A DNA stretch of 64,000 nt from contig CM041201.1 in NCBI GenBank assembly GCA_023078555.1, forward strand, positions 6,703,172 through 6,767,171, in the 5' to 3' direction. The position numbers were made by a program, and so were the translations under genes. The notes beneath the pieces are model-generated. The model was not told where the DNA came from and made no database searches. It was given only the letters and a program-made list of their open reading frames with translations. Below are positions 1-13,300 of the stretch, piece after piece. The DNA is from Ulva prolifera. Taxonomy: Eukaryota; Chlorophyta; Ulvophyceae; Ulvales; Ulvaceae. Numbering within the stretch: position 1 is the first letter of the stretch; each line of letters opens with the position of its first letter.

Positions 1-1248
1 ACATTCATTCATGCATGGGCTAGCAGGCGGACACAGTCAATTGAGTCGAATGTATACGTGCGAATACACGAGTGTTCGGCGGGCATGGTGTTTTTGAAGC
101 AACACCAATTGGGCTCTGCAGTGGTGCTGAAGGCCATACCAGTTATTCACGGCATCATGAGCAACAGAGACAACTCCCTGGCAGTGTGCTTTGTGCACGT
201 GGCGGTACGTTTCTTGGTACCTGTTCACATCAAAGACACACAGACTCTTGTCCAGGCTGGCAGACATGACAAGACCTGTGTCAGTGATGCAGATTGCAGT
301 CACGGCATCCCGATGGCCAAACCCCGGAGCCTGTAGCTCCGGGGTTATTGGAGTAGGAAGCGGTGTCTGCATCCACTTCATCTTGTCATGTGTTGTGCAA
401 CGACCAGAAGGTCCGTCACTAAGCTGCATCACAATGGTTGTATATGTCCTGCATTGCTAGAATTCAGGTGTACTCATGCCTGCTCGTGGGATTCATGCCT
501 GAATAATATCATGATCCGGCTTGCCAGCATCCTTCCGGGCAAGGGTAACAGCTAGCCTTCGGGACCCTACAAAGCGAGAATCATCTCCCTTGAGCCACAC
601 AGAGGTAGGGATCGCAGAAGTGCTTATCTCCCTTTGCTTGATGCGACGAAATGCGAGCACCTCATCTGCATCTATGCTATAGAACTGCATGGCCGGAACC
701 TGGCCCATGCCCAGAACACGCTGCTTCTGATTCCAAGCCAAGCATCTGATGGCGGTATGAACGCTGAGTACCTGCATTCGACACTCAACAAGTGCATTTG
801 CTTGCAGGTACCGCGTCCAGTGACGCGTCCATCAGTGGCGCCCGTGCAGCTGCTGCACCAGTGACTGGCTATGCCCAACTCACATTCATGCATATGCAGT
901 CTTAAATGGAATGCATATAGCGCTGGACCTGGCAACAGATTCGTGCATATGACATGCATCCACGCGAAGCCTTGCCTGCAACACCAGCAACCTTTCGGCG
1001 TCCCACAGTATGCAGTGGCCGTCGACGGAGGCCGACACGACGACGTTCATGCCGTCTAAGAACAACATCCCTGTGACGTGACCCCTGTGCCCCTTCAGCG
1101 TTGTCTTGTTCCCATCTGTCAACGGCAGCACGCGTATGTCTCCATGCTCGGCAGCAACCCAGATAACATTTCGGGGCTGATCAAGCACCACACAGGTGAT
1201 GCGAGCTTCATGTACATCATGCAGCGTTCTGCACACTTGCATCGACAT
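1..1248 (-). CDS. WD40-repeat protein, 3' end beyond window
   Basis: A spliced minus-strand gene that reads into WD40 blades and runs off the left edge. The first exon (about 1248 to 985) holds a blade with the GH...D...LW pattern (LKGHRGHVTG, then SASVDGHCILWD). A second exon (about 777 to 500) continues in phase after an AG acceptor with VLSVHTAIRCLAW. A third (about 365 down to 1) has another blade, GHRDAVTAIC followed by SASLDKSLCVFD. WD40 propellers are scaffolds for protein complexes; nothing here identifies which one. The proposed start, MSMQVCRTLHD, is only the first in-frame Met, so an upstream exon is possible. The family is clear, the identity is not. Confidence 0.7.
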
Positions 1249-2157
1249 CGGACGAGGTGATCAGTGACGCAGCTCAAAGATGCACTGAATTGAAATGGCG
1301 CTTCTGCTTCAGAGAGAGCAAGATATACCAAATTATCATCGAAAGTTCAAAAACAAGCAGACGCGAATTGAATAACAGACGCAACGATCTTTTCGTATCG
1401 TAAATTGTAAGCCATGCACTTGTGCGTATCAAACAACGCACGAGCAGCACAGCAGCAAACAAGCCACAGCGACAGTGCTGACGAGCGCTATGCTATCGCA
1501 TTCCTGATGTCTGGTGACATGCCCGTCTACAGCTGCTCGGCGTTATGATTGGCGGCCAAGGAGCGCTGGTAATCACTGCCCTGCTCCCCATGCATGAGCT
1601 AGCCCCTTGTGAAGACAGCAACACAACCGCGCTTGCAAAAAAATGCTGTCTGAATGTTCAAAGTGTAGAATGCAGAGACTACCTCTGAGAGGTCCTTTCT
1701 GTGCAATTCAGCAATTCCAAGAGGTTCACATTAATGTGTGTTTGATCAGAGCAGTCAGATTGTACACATTGGGAGTGAGGTTATCCAGCTTCGGAGCGGG
1801 AGACGGTTTGTTTGGACTGTGTTTCATAAGCATCTCTGGATGCGGGTCCCCCACTGGCAATCGTGACACCCAAAAAATCTCAAAAACTTGGTGTATGTGA
1901 GCTTTCTCATAGTAGCTAGTATAGCTAGCCAGCTATTTTCTCGTCAATCTGCCTTCCGTTGTAGCGTGTAACACTAGTGATGCCGTAAGCACTGACGAAG
2001 TGATGGATTTCAAGCTTTTGATAGATTCTCAGACTTTTGAAGACTTCACATGCAGCCTGATCTGCTTCCGTTGAGAACGCCTAGTTCTCAGGGTTGCAGC
2101 ATGTGTACACAGTGTGTGAGCATGACACAGCAGATCCCCATTTACACCATTCTTTTC
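1249..2157. other. intergenic, no gene seen
   Basis: Between the WD40 gene and the ELP1 stop. Frames are short on both strands and no RNA gene was recognised. It probably holds the WD40 promoter and the ELP1 3' UTR. Confidence 0.5.
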
Positions 2158-5100
2158 TCAACTCACCTGCCGCAGGAGGTCCCACTTCCATGATGTTCGT
2201 TTCAGCAACTGCAGCTTGATTTGAATCTGCAGAATCGTCCGGTCTGCATCCTCTTGGGCTTTGGCCGTCGCGTTTGCAGGCGGTGACGGGTTGTCTAGCA
2301 CATCTTGTGTCGCCGCAATGAATGCCTTGACATACCCGTCCAGACCATCCTGCAGTTTGGTCGCATCCTCTCCGTGCCCCAGGTATACGAGGAGCTCTGC
2401 CAATTGCGACATCTGCACCACAGCCCCCTTTGACAGCACGCCTGGCCTCTAACAAGGCCCAACAACACAGGCGAACAAGCTAGCCCCATGCCCCCAGATA
2501 ACCGTAAGGCACCACCACAATGGCCCCTCACTTACATCAGCAGCCTCTCGACAACAACGACAAACAGCCACGCAGAAGAGTGTGCGGCTTGCCATGCAAT
2601 GCAGGACTGTGGGGCGTGGACAGCCTCTGTCGGACTAGCACTTCCCCATTAATGATGTGCAACAATCTCGGAATACACCCAAAGCGCAGTGCCCTCGAGA
2701 TGATGAACGCGCACTTGGCCACACAGTTCTGGGGTGGGCGAGAGCTCGCAGAGGAGCACTGCAAGCTGCTGCTCCTCTTCGGGCGTGCCCTGGCGGATCT
2801 TGCCGCGGCCGCGCTGCTTCTTGCCGCGCTGTGCGACGCGGCCGCCCACCGTCGACGCGGACTGCCCGGAGCTGCGCAGCGACGAGTCCGCGGCCATGGA
2901 GCGATCGGTGTAGGCGGACATGTCCGTGGCGAGGGTCAAGATGTCAGAGAAGCCATCGGGGAGCTCGTCGCGGCCCTCCGCGCCCACCTCGCCTGCACTG
3001 TGCCGCACTGTGCACAGGCGAGCATGCTACTCTCACAGGGCCCCGGTGGGTGCACAGGATGATAAGTGTCGCGCTGTAGTGGCAGGATGGATGCATGTAC
3101 TTCTTGCACATTGGCTACAGACTGAATTTATCTGACGTGCTCCACGCCGCAAATCGATCAGTCCAAATATGCTCATATGCATTTCATCACAATCGGCCAC
3201 TACTTCCCAATGGACCGAATTATCGATGCTATAGCTGCCTTTATCTGTGGAACATCAGAACGCTTCATCATGACCCGTTTCTCGTCTCAAAACACGCAGA
3301 CATGTCCTTGAGGATGCACAAACAGTCAAGACCATGAGGAATTGGCCTGCCCTCTCCATTGCTTCTGACCTACTTCCACACTGTTAGCAGAAAAAACAAT
3401 AGAGGAATGATCAGTCTTGATCAAGTTCAGATCTTGATGATCATTCCAAGCAGAGAGAGGATATGGGACGGTGTCAGCGCCTCTCCAATGACGTGCCACG
3501 TGCCTCATGCGCAGAACACGTTGCAAAACAGCCACACAGAGTGGCCTAAGTCACAGCTGAGCCAGTTTGAGAGGCTAGAGTGCTCCCGACGCAACAATAG
3601 CGCAACAGCAGATTCGACAGCGCCTGAGCCTGTGCTAATTGGTCCACAGCAGCAGGTGTGCACTCTCCTGTAGATTTCAGTGGGTGAGTGAGGCAGTGAC
3701 ATCTCAAAGGCACCCGGGGACCCCACCGCAGCGAGAAGCCAGTCCAGCGTGGTGCTCAGCATGCCAGTTGGGAAACACGAAAACCATCCGCAACCCGAAG
3801 CGCACCGAGTGTCTCCGCCATGTGCGTCCGCTTGGCTCGCAGAGCCTGCAGCCGCGCAGAGTACTTCTGCGCCCGGGCTGCGTCCGCCCGCACGTCCGCC
3901 AGCTGCGCAGCGGCCGCCGCGGCAGCTGCCGGCGCGAGCTCCCCCTCCAGCGTGCCCCCCCGCTGCAGCTGCCCCACCACCCCGAGTGCGCGGCGCCACT
4001 CCCCGGCCTCGATGTACAGCTGCAGCGCCTGCCCGCCATCACGGAGGTACGTTTCGGCAACGGTAGCGGCCTCTGCAGGTCGGCCGGTGAAGCGCAGCTG
4101 CTCGATGAGGTCTTCGGCAACGCGGCGGATCGCAGCCGCGTCCGGCGCGCGCTGCAGCAGCAGCGCGAAAGCCATTTGCCACTCGCCGGCATGCGTGTAG
4201 CACCGTAGCGCGGCATCGTGCGCCTTGCACGCGATGTACGCTACCGCTGCGTCCGCCAGCTTGCCTTGTTCCTCCAGCTGCTGCAGCCACACCCTCCCGC
4301 ACGTCACGACACACGCGAAAGTGTTATGTGATACTTTCACGGCCGGATGGAGAGTGGTGTGCGGTGGCACAGTACCGAGTCTGTGACAACGGTCCACCCG
4401 GACCGAACATGCTTGATGCTTGAACGCCGTCTTTCGCATTCACAGTCGCCCCGGAATGTGAGCAACCAAGCATGGGTATCGCCAGGAGGCAACAGCCTGG
4501 CATGCCCTCCGAACTCGGTGAACAGCGGCTATGCATGCAGGTTATGCCTCAGCCTGGCCTGAGCCGCCCCGCAAGCCCATGGCCCAGCAGCTGCAGCAAG
4601 CACGCTTGATGCAGGGTGCACAGGGGGCGGTGCGCACCGTGGCGTACGCCTTCAGCGCCTCCTCAAGCAGCGCTGGCTGGTCCCGCAGCAGCTCCAACAG
4701 GTTCCGCAGCAGGCCGTGCTCTGTTGCGTACTGCAGTGCCGTGGCGTGGTGCACCGCACCGGCGTCAACAGCGTGCTTGAGGGCTTGCCGGTGGCGGCCG
4801 AGCTTGGCGTCGATGTGGTGGCGCTGCAGGGCAGCGTTGGAGATGGCGTGGAAGGCCTGCAGCTCCAGCAGGCACTCCGCGGGGTCCTTCTGGGACACCG
4901 AGATGAGGAGGTACGCCGTCCGCAGGTCGTACTTGCCGAGCGCTGCACGGTACGCCTGCAGCAGGTGTGCTCATCGTGCCATTGTGCTGCAGGATGGGCC
5001 CTGCCAACAAGTGAATATGGCTTTGCGGTCAAGCAGAGGCAAAGCAGAAGTGCGTAGCGGGTGATTGACTGATGAAAAGCAGCGCAGGCTTTGTAAAGTC

Positions 5101-8100
5101 CAGATGCACGAGCCCCACTGGTAGGTGCAGAATTGGCGAGGCGGCAGTGGCGGCGGCCAGGCATGTGCATGAGGCATGCCCTACAGCAGCAGTAGACAGA
5201 CCTCAAGTGCTGCAGGCCTCCAAGCAAGTGGGTGACATGCTGCTGTTGCCGCTCCGGAAACGCATGCAGTGGTTCGCGAGGGTCTCACCTGTTCAGCATC
5301 CACGTGCAGCAGCAGAAACTTAGCGAGTGCATCAGCAGAGCCTGAATCGGGAGAACTGCCCTCGTCCGCCATCTCCTGCTCTTTCAACTGGCGAATGGTC
5401 GCTACAGCAGACTCCAGGTCTGGCGGCTGCATCCTGCACCTCTCCTGGAGCTGTTAGCAGCAGCAGCCCCATGCAACATTCAATTGCGGGCCCGATGTGA
5501 ATGCATGACGCCCTGTGCATCCCTGAGCAGCCGCACGCATGCATTCCTGTGCCCGACTCCCGCAAATCCATGCGAGGAACAGCTCGCGCAACAGTGGATG
5601 GGTTGTAACATCCTGAGCGCATTGATTGGCCATGCAATCACACACACACGTGGCCCCGCACCTGACATATGACATTACGGCCGTGCTCTCGTGCCCCCCA
5701 CCCATGCGCAGCGCATGCTCCCGCACGGCAGCGCACACGCTAGTCACCTTGTCCCCGCCAGCCTCCTCACCCACAACTGACGGCCCCGGCCGCGGCCTTG
5801 CGGCATTATGCGCCTCCTGCATCTCTATGGGCAGCGCGCCATGGTACCGCTCCCCCTCTGCTAGGCAGCTGTCCGGCCGCAGCGCGGCCAGCACATCGCA
5901 CACGTCCGCTGGCGCGACCTGCCGCACAAACTCCCCAGCCTGCTGCAGGAAGGCTGGCCAGCAGAAGTCGATGATGAAGTTGAGGTCCACGCGCTGTGCC
6001 GCGGCCTCTGCGACGGCGCCGTGGAAATCCTGTCGCAGCAGCTGGTCGCCGACGCTCGCGAGGGTCAGCATGCGCACGTGCACACCCTCGAGATTCCCCC
6101 GTGGCATCTGCAGCACGGCCAGCGATGAGTCTGCAGGGCACGCCACGAGCTGCGCGCCGGCCTCAATCGCCCGGGCGGCGATGCTGGACGACTGCAGCTG
6201 CGCTGCGCCGGGCCGCATCGCAGCAGTCATCGCGACCTTGTCTTGCGCCTGTTGCGCTGATCGCGCTGCCGGAGCGACAGCGGTGTCGCCTGTCTCGAGC
6301 GGCTGAGCGCCGCCGGCCAGGGGAAGAGTACAGAGAATCTGGCTATTGGTTGTGAAGAGGAGGTATGCTCCTCCAGGGCCCTGGTGTCGGATCCCAGCCG
6401 ATGAGACGGCCGTTGCTAGGACCGTCTCGTCCGCGTACAGCTTCCCGGCAGCCGACACGCCGTATACGGCCCCACAATCACCCCTGCCACCTTCCTGAGC
6501 CTTCTGCACAAAGACATGACGGCACGGCTCCGGGAAGTTTCCAGCCGGCAACACCTCCAGGCTCCGCCCGTGCATTGACACCCGCAGCAGCGCGCCCCTC
6601 GCCGTCTGCACCAGCATCTCGCCGTCGCTTGCCGCAACAGCCACCGACACCACGTCCCCAATACAGCAGTTGGCGGAGTCCATGACAGTGACAGTCCCAA
6701 CGGGCTCCTCTGGCCACTGCAGCGTCAGTGCGACAACAGCGTCACCGCCGGCGCCATATGCATGCCATGGCGCAGGGATCACCAACGCAAGCGTGTCCCC
6801 ACTCATCCAGCACACATGCGTGCATGCATGAAGGCCAGAGCTGTCAGTAGCTAGCTCTGCCGGCAGCTGCAGGTCCATGGCGGCGATGGACGCCCCGTCC
6901 GCAAACTCGCCGCCACCTGGGCCCCCCGCCTGAGCCTCTGCCTCCTCGGCAGTTTCCTCCCAGAGGTCCTCCTCTACAGACCGGGCAACACAGACCCCCG
7001 TTGCATGCACGAGGGCCAAGCATTCGCAGCCGGAGGCCTCGCCCCAAGCGATGGCGCGGACAGGGGAGGGCACGGTGACGCGCGCAGCGCACAGCGGCGG
7101 CGGCACGACTGCGTGCCGGAAAGGCGTCAGCAGCGCGGCGGCGCCGTCGGCCACGGCCGCGGTGCCGCGGTCACTTACGTCAGCAGCCGCCGAGAGGCTC
7201 CACCGCTCCAGGCGGCCAGTGCTGGACAGGAGGAGCAGGGACTGCGCGGCCGCGTCGGACCACACGATGCGCAGCGGCCCGCTGCCAGCCCAGCGGCGCT
7301 CCGTCAGCTGATACCAGTGCCAGTTGCGCCGCTGCCATAGCTGTACGGCCCAGGAGTCGTCCTGCACACATCTGTGCCCTACGGCAATGCCTCGGACGGC
7401 TACACGGGGTCGTAGTCTGTGCAGGCGGGAGCATTTGGAAGGGTGCGTTGTGGCGCTGTGGTAGCGCCGAAGGCGTTTACATCAGTTCCGAGCTCTGGGC
7501 TGAGGCGGATATGATGATTGCTATGGCTACCAGGTGCACGTGAAGAAGTACAATAATTCAGGTGACGGAGTCCATGGCAGGGTGTAGGTGCTAGCAGGGC
7601 AGATGGTGGATGGCAGGGGAGCCTGGTTGGGGCGCACCCCGCAGGCGGCCGCGATTGCGAGGATAGCCGAGTCAGGGCTCCACACAGCCTGCTGAATCTG
7701 GAAAGCGTCATCCTGCTTGACAAGGAACGAGCCATGGCCAAGGCCATTCCGCTCAAACAAGCACATGCGCCGGTGTTGGCCCATTGCCTGAGCGCAGTAG
7801 ATGTGGCGCCCATTTGGCTGCCAAGCCACCACTGGCTGCAACGCCTGGGCTTCGTCTGCGTCCGTATCCCCACAGTGCTGCAGAGTGCAGTCTGCTGGAC
7901 TCCAGATCCTTATCGTCGCTGAAGGCCTGCAGTCCGGACTGAGCTGAGCAAGTGAGGGAACACGGACATAAGCTGCAGCCCTCTGAGATGCCTGGCAAGG
8001 GGTTGTGTTCAGGCGGAGCGCACTCGTCAAAAGATCTTGATACGGAGCAGAAGGCCTTACAGTCGCCGCGCCAGCTGAGGGCCACAGAGCCTGGCATCAG

Positions 8101-8692
8101 CTGTACTGTCTCTTCCAGGATCACCGGGACCTGGTTTTCGATAGCCATCTGCAGCGGGGTCTCGCCCTCCACCTCCCACTGCTGATTCATGAGAAGCAGT
8201 TTCCCTGACCCTGTGATGAGCGCGACCGTTTGACCGTCTGGGCTGACCTCAAGGACCAGAACTGCTGAGTCTAATGTGCCCACCTCCTCCACCTCCCCGG
8301 TGCTGACGGCCATTGTGTACAACGAGCCTTCAATGGTACCAAAGACAAACGCATCAATCTCATCGTAGAAGTCCATTGTTGCCACCCTGTCGCCCGTGCT
8401 GGCGCCAGGGAGAGAGAAGGAGAACAAGCATGATGCTGTGCCCTGTAGGACAACAGGTATTCTGTGTAACCATCTCCAAAAGATGATAGAGTGTGCTGAG
8501 CGGTCTTAAGCAGCCAGAACAATATAGGAGCTTCACCGTGCTGCTTGAAGCATCGAAGATGATCACGTTCCCCAGTGAGAATGCGGCACACATGATGCCG
8601 TCTGCCGCATGATATGCACAGTGCAGCAGCGTCTCGCCATCTTGCAGAACGAGATCCGTATGATGATGATCTACAATTTTGCAATTCCTCAT
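2158..8692 (-). CDS. ELP1: Elongator complex subunit 1 (ELP1/IKAP)
   Basis: ELP1 is the scaffold of Elongator, which installs cm5U-type modifications at wobble uridine 34 of tRNAs. The gene is spliced and apparently complete. It starts MRNCKIVDHHH (ATG 8690-8692) and continues with N-terminal propeller exons (ALSWRGDCKAF; IRIWSPADCTLQ; FERNGLGHG). A large exon begins at 7361 (DDSWAVQLWQRRNWHWYQ), followed by VDLNFIIDFCWPAF and EFVRQVAPADV. Then come the TPR-rich C-terminal exons: PPDLESAVATIRQL near 5400, SQKDPAECLLELQAF near 4890, and AGEWQMAFALLLQ near 4170. A basic KKQRGRGK segment with SPEEE-like residues lies near 2820, and the gene ends TSWKWDLLRQVS at the stop 2158-2160. The exon ending at 7638 uses a GTGCGC donor, and both sides are phase 0. 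The order of blocks matches ELP1 throughout. A few inner joins, especially 4.3-4.6 kb and 2.5-2.7 kb, were not resolved. Confidence 0.93.
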
Positions 8693-10390
8693 GGCTGTCC
8701 CCTTCCCCAACTAGCTACTTCCAGGAACTAGCTATAGCATCGCTCCACGACGCTACGAGCATTTACATACTTTGGCCACAGCCGAAAGGAGTAGTGATCA
8801 CACAAAATCCATGACAGAATCCGTCTACTGCGCCATCTTGGATTCACTTGCGCAACGCATCCGCTGGAAATGCAGCTGCGTTTTCTGTGGCGCGTGCATT
8901 GAATCGTGCAGGTGGTGCAATTCCAACAAGCACGATCTCGTCGCCATGATTCAATCAGCAAAGATATAGCCCACTCGGTGCACCTACACCGGGTGAAAAG
9001 TGCCGTTTACGCCTTGTGGCCGATTCGAGCAGTTCACATCCGTTGTGGCTTCATCCAAATGTATTGCAAGGATCAAGACAGAGTGGCCGGCCACATATGT
9101 ACATGCTGTGTTTGCTTGAGCAGGGCCATGTCTGCAAGCCCACGTACCACTGCCAGTCTTGAGCACTCAGTCTACAGACCTGGTAAATGATGATGTACGA
9201 CTCTGCCCCACATGCACCGCAACAGCAGCCTACACATGCTCTGATCCAGGTCCCTACACGGGCACTTGCTTTCAGGAGAGCGAGCAATTCTGCCAGAGCA
9301 AGCACACCCCACAGTTTGCTTGCGACCAGTCTGGCGTGATGCAACCAGTCTTGGCATGATGCACACAAGAATGATAACCAAAAGATGACCATGTGACAAT
9401 TAAATGTGTGACGGCACGGCCATCAACGATGTGAGCGTGTGCAGGTGAGGTCCCAAGCTACGCCGAAGCCATGGCTCGACAGCGAAAGCTGTCCCCCGGC
9501 TACAGGGGCACACCTCCCCGGACCCAGGCCTCTGCTGCCCGCCATGGTCCCCCTGCTTCCAGCAAAGTGCGGGTGGCGAGCTGGCACATACGGTGTGCGC
9601 CACGGGAGAACATGGCTCCTAGGCGCTCTCGAGGTGGACCCCGCTAGAGCTGTGTTATCTATGAGAGATGATGTGTTGGGTGACGCAGCAGATTTGTACA
9701 AGTACACATGAGACACCCCAGGAGAGGCCGGCCGCGCACGATTTCGGGCCTGGACTAGCTGGAGTATCCCGTCTGATCACCACCTTCCCTAAGCGGCGTT
9801 TAAGAAGAGGCCACAAATTGTAAGGACTTGGCTTGAGAGATTATCGACTGCTGACATCAGTCCGATTGTGCCAGCAAGCATGCGCTGCATGCACGACCTT
9901 TGCAGTGATGGTGTGCATGGTGTGCCCCCAAAACAAGGCACTGAGAATGTGTTCTGGATCATGCGCTAGATACGCCAATCTCGGAGCGTCATCTGCAACA
10001 CGGTCATGTCCGCTAGTACCACCAGTGGAAAATCAGCTTCAATGTGTTTCAGGCTCTTTGGCATGCACAGCTCAGGCCTTTCCCAGCGACCCATCCACTA
10101 AGACTGAGGTAGACTTTACAATGGAACGTCCGTAGACCTATGGAGGCGGGCGGTGCATCCCGCACAGGCACAATAGCATTACCTTTGGTCAATCAGAACG
10201 GGCTCAACCTGGCTGGTGATCTGGACTGGAACACATACTCGCAACAGGGCCTAGTGACACTTTCAAGCCATAGTTATAGCAAGTCTAAGTCTACATCCTG
10301 TTTGTGTACAACAGTTTTCACATGGTCCCCTACCTACATGTCACCCTGTGCTCTTCGGTGTGCTTCCCAATGACCCTGATGACCCACCCT
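8693..10390. other. intergenic between HGD end and ELP1 start
   Basis: 1.7 kb upstream of ELP1 and downstream of HGD. Some short cysteine-rich frames exist on the plus strand (about 9159-9359 and 9833-10135). They show no family motif, and no splice joins extend them, so they are not called. It presumably contains the ELP1 promoter and HGD 3' UTR. Confidence 0.4.
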
Positions 10391-13300
10391 CTACAGATCG
10401 CCCCCAGGATGTCCCGTGAAGTGGCACTTCAAGTCCTGCCAACAAGTATTGTACTCCAGGTCCCTGAATGGCCAAGACAATGTCAGGAGCCACACTTCCC
10501 GGAAGACACGCAACGTGAAGCGATACGCCTCGAAACCTCCCCGAGTGGCATCAACAAATTATACAGCTGCACACGAGGCACAAAGGCTGGAGGCTGGGCA
10601 AGCACTGACCTCGAAGGCAGCTCCAATGCATGCTCGGTGACGTGCGGGATTGCACTGACTTCGAACATGAAAGCAAGCGTCTCGGCGATTTCCTGCGGCT
10701 TGCTCGCCTTGGTCTCATCAACCGCTTCTTCAAAGGTCTTCTGATCTGGCCCATGAGGCGCCATGCACGTATGTAAGCTGGATCCGCCTGCATCACAGCG
10801 CCGCAATTGCGCCCACATTCAGGCGTCCCGCTGACAGAAGCCCAAGATTCATGGACAAGCACAGGCTTTCACAGTACGTCACGTGCACACCGTGAAACTG
10901 CCGACGCTAAAGACGCGGGGTGGCACAATACGTAGGATGCTGCGCATGATAAGTACAGTCATCTGTATTTTGGGTTCCAGTGAGCAATGCTCACGTGGAA
11001 ACTCAGGGCAACTGCATGTGATCAAAGCAGCAGAAATCCGCCACATGAGCAGCGTTCCAATCTCCAGGGGCGGGGTGGAGGCACCTGGCTCAAAGCCGTC
11101 GCGTTTGCCGTCGTACGTGCCACGAACAAGGCCCATGAACTCGCTCATCGTGTTGCGGTGGAAGTACGGTGGCCGGAACGTGTTCTCCGCGACTACCCAG
11201 CGCGCAGGGAAGACAACAAAGTCGGCGGCGGCGACGCCCGGCAGCGCGGAGGGGCACGTCAGCACGGTGAAGATGGAGGGGTCCGCATGGTCAAAGCCGA
11301 CAAAGCCGGCGGGGCAGAAGCGGCTGAGGGAGTACTTGAAGGGCACGTAGTTGCCATGCCAAGCCACCACGTCAAACGGCGAGTGATCCTGCGTGTAAGG
11401 GGAGGTCTAGTGCAGTGTGACGTGGCAGCCAGGCTCAAGCTTGTTATTGGCGTGTTCGAATGATGTGCAGGCGCTATGTGGCACACTCTGGCAAGCCAGA
11501 ATCAGGAGCCGGGCTTCAGCTTTCGGGCTGGAAAGGTGTTGGGAATATTAGGAAAGGGGGCAAAGCAAGGCAATGAAGCAATCAGAGCCTCACCCACTGA
11601 GGTGCATGACAGCGAAGCTTGCAAGTTGTGTTGTGTTCTCTACGTGATATAAAGCAACACCGACGTCACATTTTCAAGCTCGCTACGAGGACTTCAGGAC
11701 TATAGCGTGGCAGCTGCAGAAGAGCTATTGCGGACTCTCACATCCATGTCTCAGGAGCGGCTATCCAGCCCAAAGTTGGATCACCATTGGCATGTGCCCA
11801 CTTGTGAGATTTTTGCACGATCATGGTGTTGCGGACGTGTCCAGGAAGACAATACGAAGAAAAGCTGACGTACTATGAGAGCAGCTTATACTTAGATGAA
11901 CTAAATCATAGATGCTGCAGTTGCTGGCTGAAGCTTGGTGTCCAGGGCACTGTGCATTTTTTGCATATTACATTGCTGTATGTAACTGCGATGGTAATCT
12001 TCCGTGCCGGTCAGCCCTGGTGAGCTTCTGTATGGCAGTGAGCGCTTAACTCACAAAGGTAGCAGGACTTCAAGTACTGCGTCGGATCCTGACATTGTGA
12101 ATTCGGCTTCAAATGCTGCCATCATGCAGTGCCATGTGTTTGCCAATGTCCATAAAGTCCTGACCACAGCAGAAGCCATGAGCACGGCCCACAGAGCTGC
12201 TTAAAGTGTGGATCAGACTCTGTCTCAGGATTGTGCCTTTCGTTTTGTATCACGAATGTGAGGCAAGGACGCCAATGCATTGACGCATGCAGCCAAGACT
12301 GAGCATCACCTGCTCCACCATGCAGTTGCTCCCATAGCTCAGCAGCGCTGTAGTCTGCCCTCTGCTCCATGGCGCCTCGCGTTTCAATGAACACTGGCAA
12401 AGTGGAAACGTTTTGTGTCAGGTGATGCCGTTTTCATGAATTGTGTATTGACAATGCCCCACGCTTGACCAAACTCAAATGCAACAGACAGTCTCTGGGC
12501 GGAGACACCCACAGTGCATGACTGCTTCACAACTCGTCACCCAGGACCAGTGCACCTAATCTACCAGCACAGTACATCTCTCTACTCAGCCGGGAACGAA
12601 ATGATCACACAAGCGTGGGCAAAGACGTGCAGTGATTTGGGGCAGTTGATCTGCACTCTGACCTGTCTCTTTTGCTGTATGCACAGTGCGTAGCTACGTA
12701 GAGGTTGAGTTCTGAAACGAATCAACGTCTAAGGCTCTTTGGTTTGGGTCGGTGGACTTGTCATTTTGCAGATCTCACGTCTTTCATCAGAGCGCTACGT
12801 TCTGCATGAAACTCACTGCCTTGTTGTGGTGATATTGGCTACTTTTCCCAAACACACAAACTGGTTGTAATGACACTAATGAGTGTGGTTGCCACACGAT
12901 TGATCAGAATGGGTTTTATCGATAGTCTGTGGCCACAATAGATGACGCCTTCGGCACGGCAGCTTGCCTCTAATTGAGCTGAAGTATTTCTGACTAGCAC
13001 CTGTGATCACATATTTGAATGTGATGTCTGCGCTCTCTCTGCCCAAGCTCTTGACGCATCAAAGCCAGTGGCAGTGACAATGCTGTCAGATTACGCCCCA
13101 CCACCAACTAATCCAAGTCACAGACCTCGACTAACAGATGCAACATCAAAGGCCTGGACCAAGCAGGCATTTATGCTGCCAAAGGCCCAGAACAAGCAGA
13201 CATGTATGCCTACAGGGGCGAACACCCGCGCGGAAACTCTCCGGAAACTTGAAGCAATGTCCTGTTCGCGAAACAACTCACATGATACAGAAACGGTGGC

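Noticed and set aside
5626-6306. 226-codon plus-strand frame
   Set aside because: Antisense shadow of the large ELP1 exon.
9159-10135. Cysteine-rich plus-strand frames as a possible secreted-protein gene
   Set aside because: No signal peptide, no repeated Cys spacing and no phase-consistent joins.
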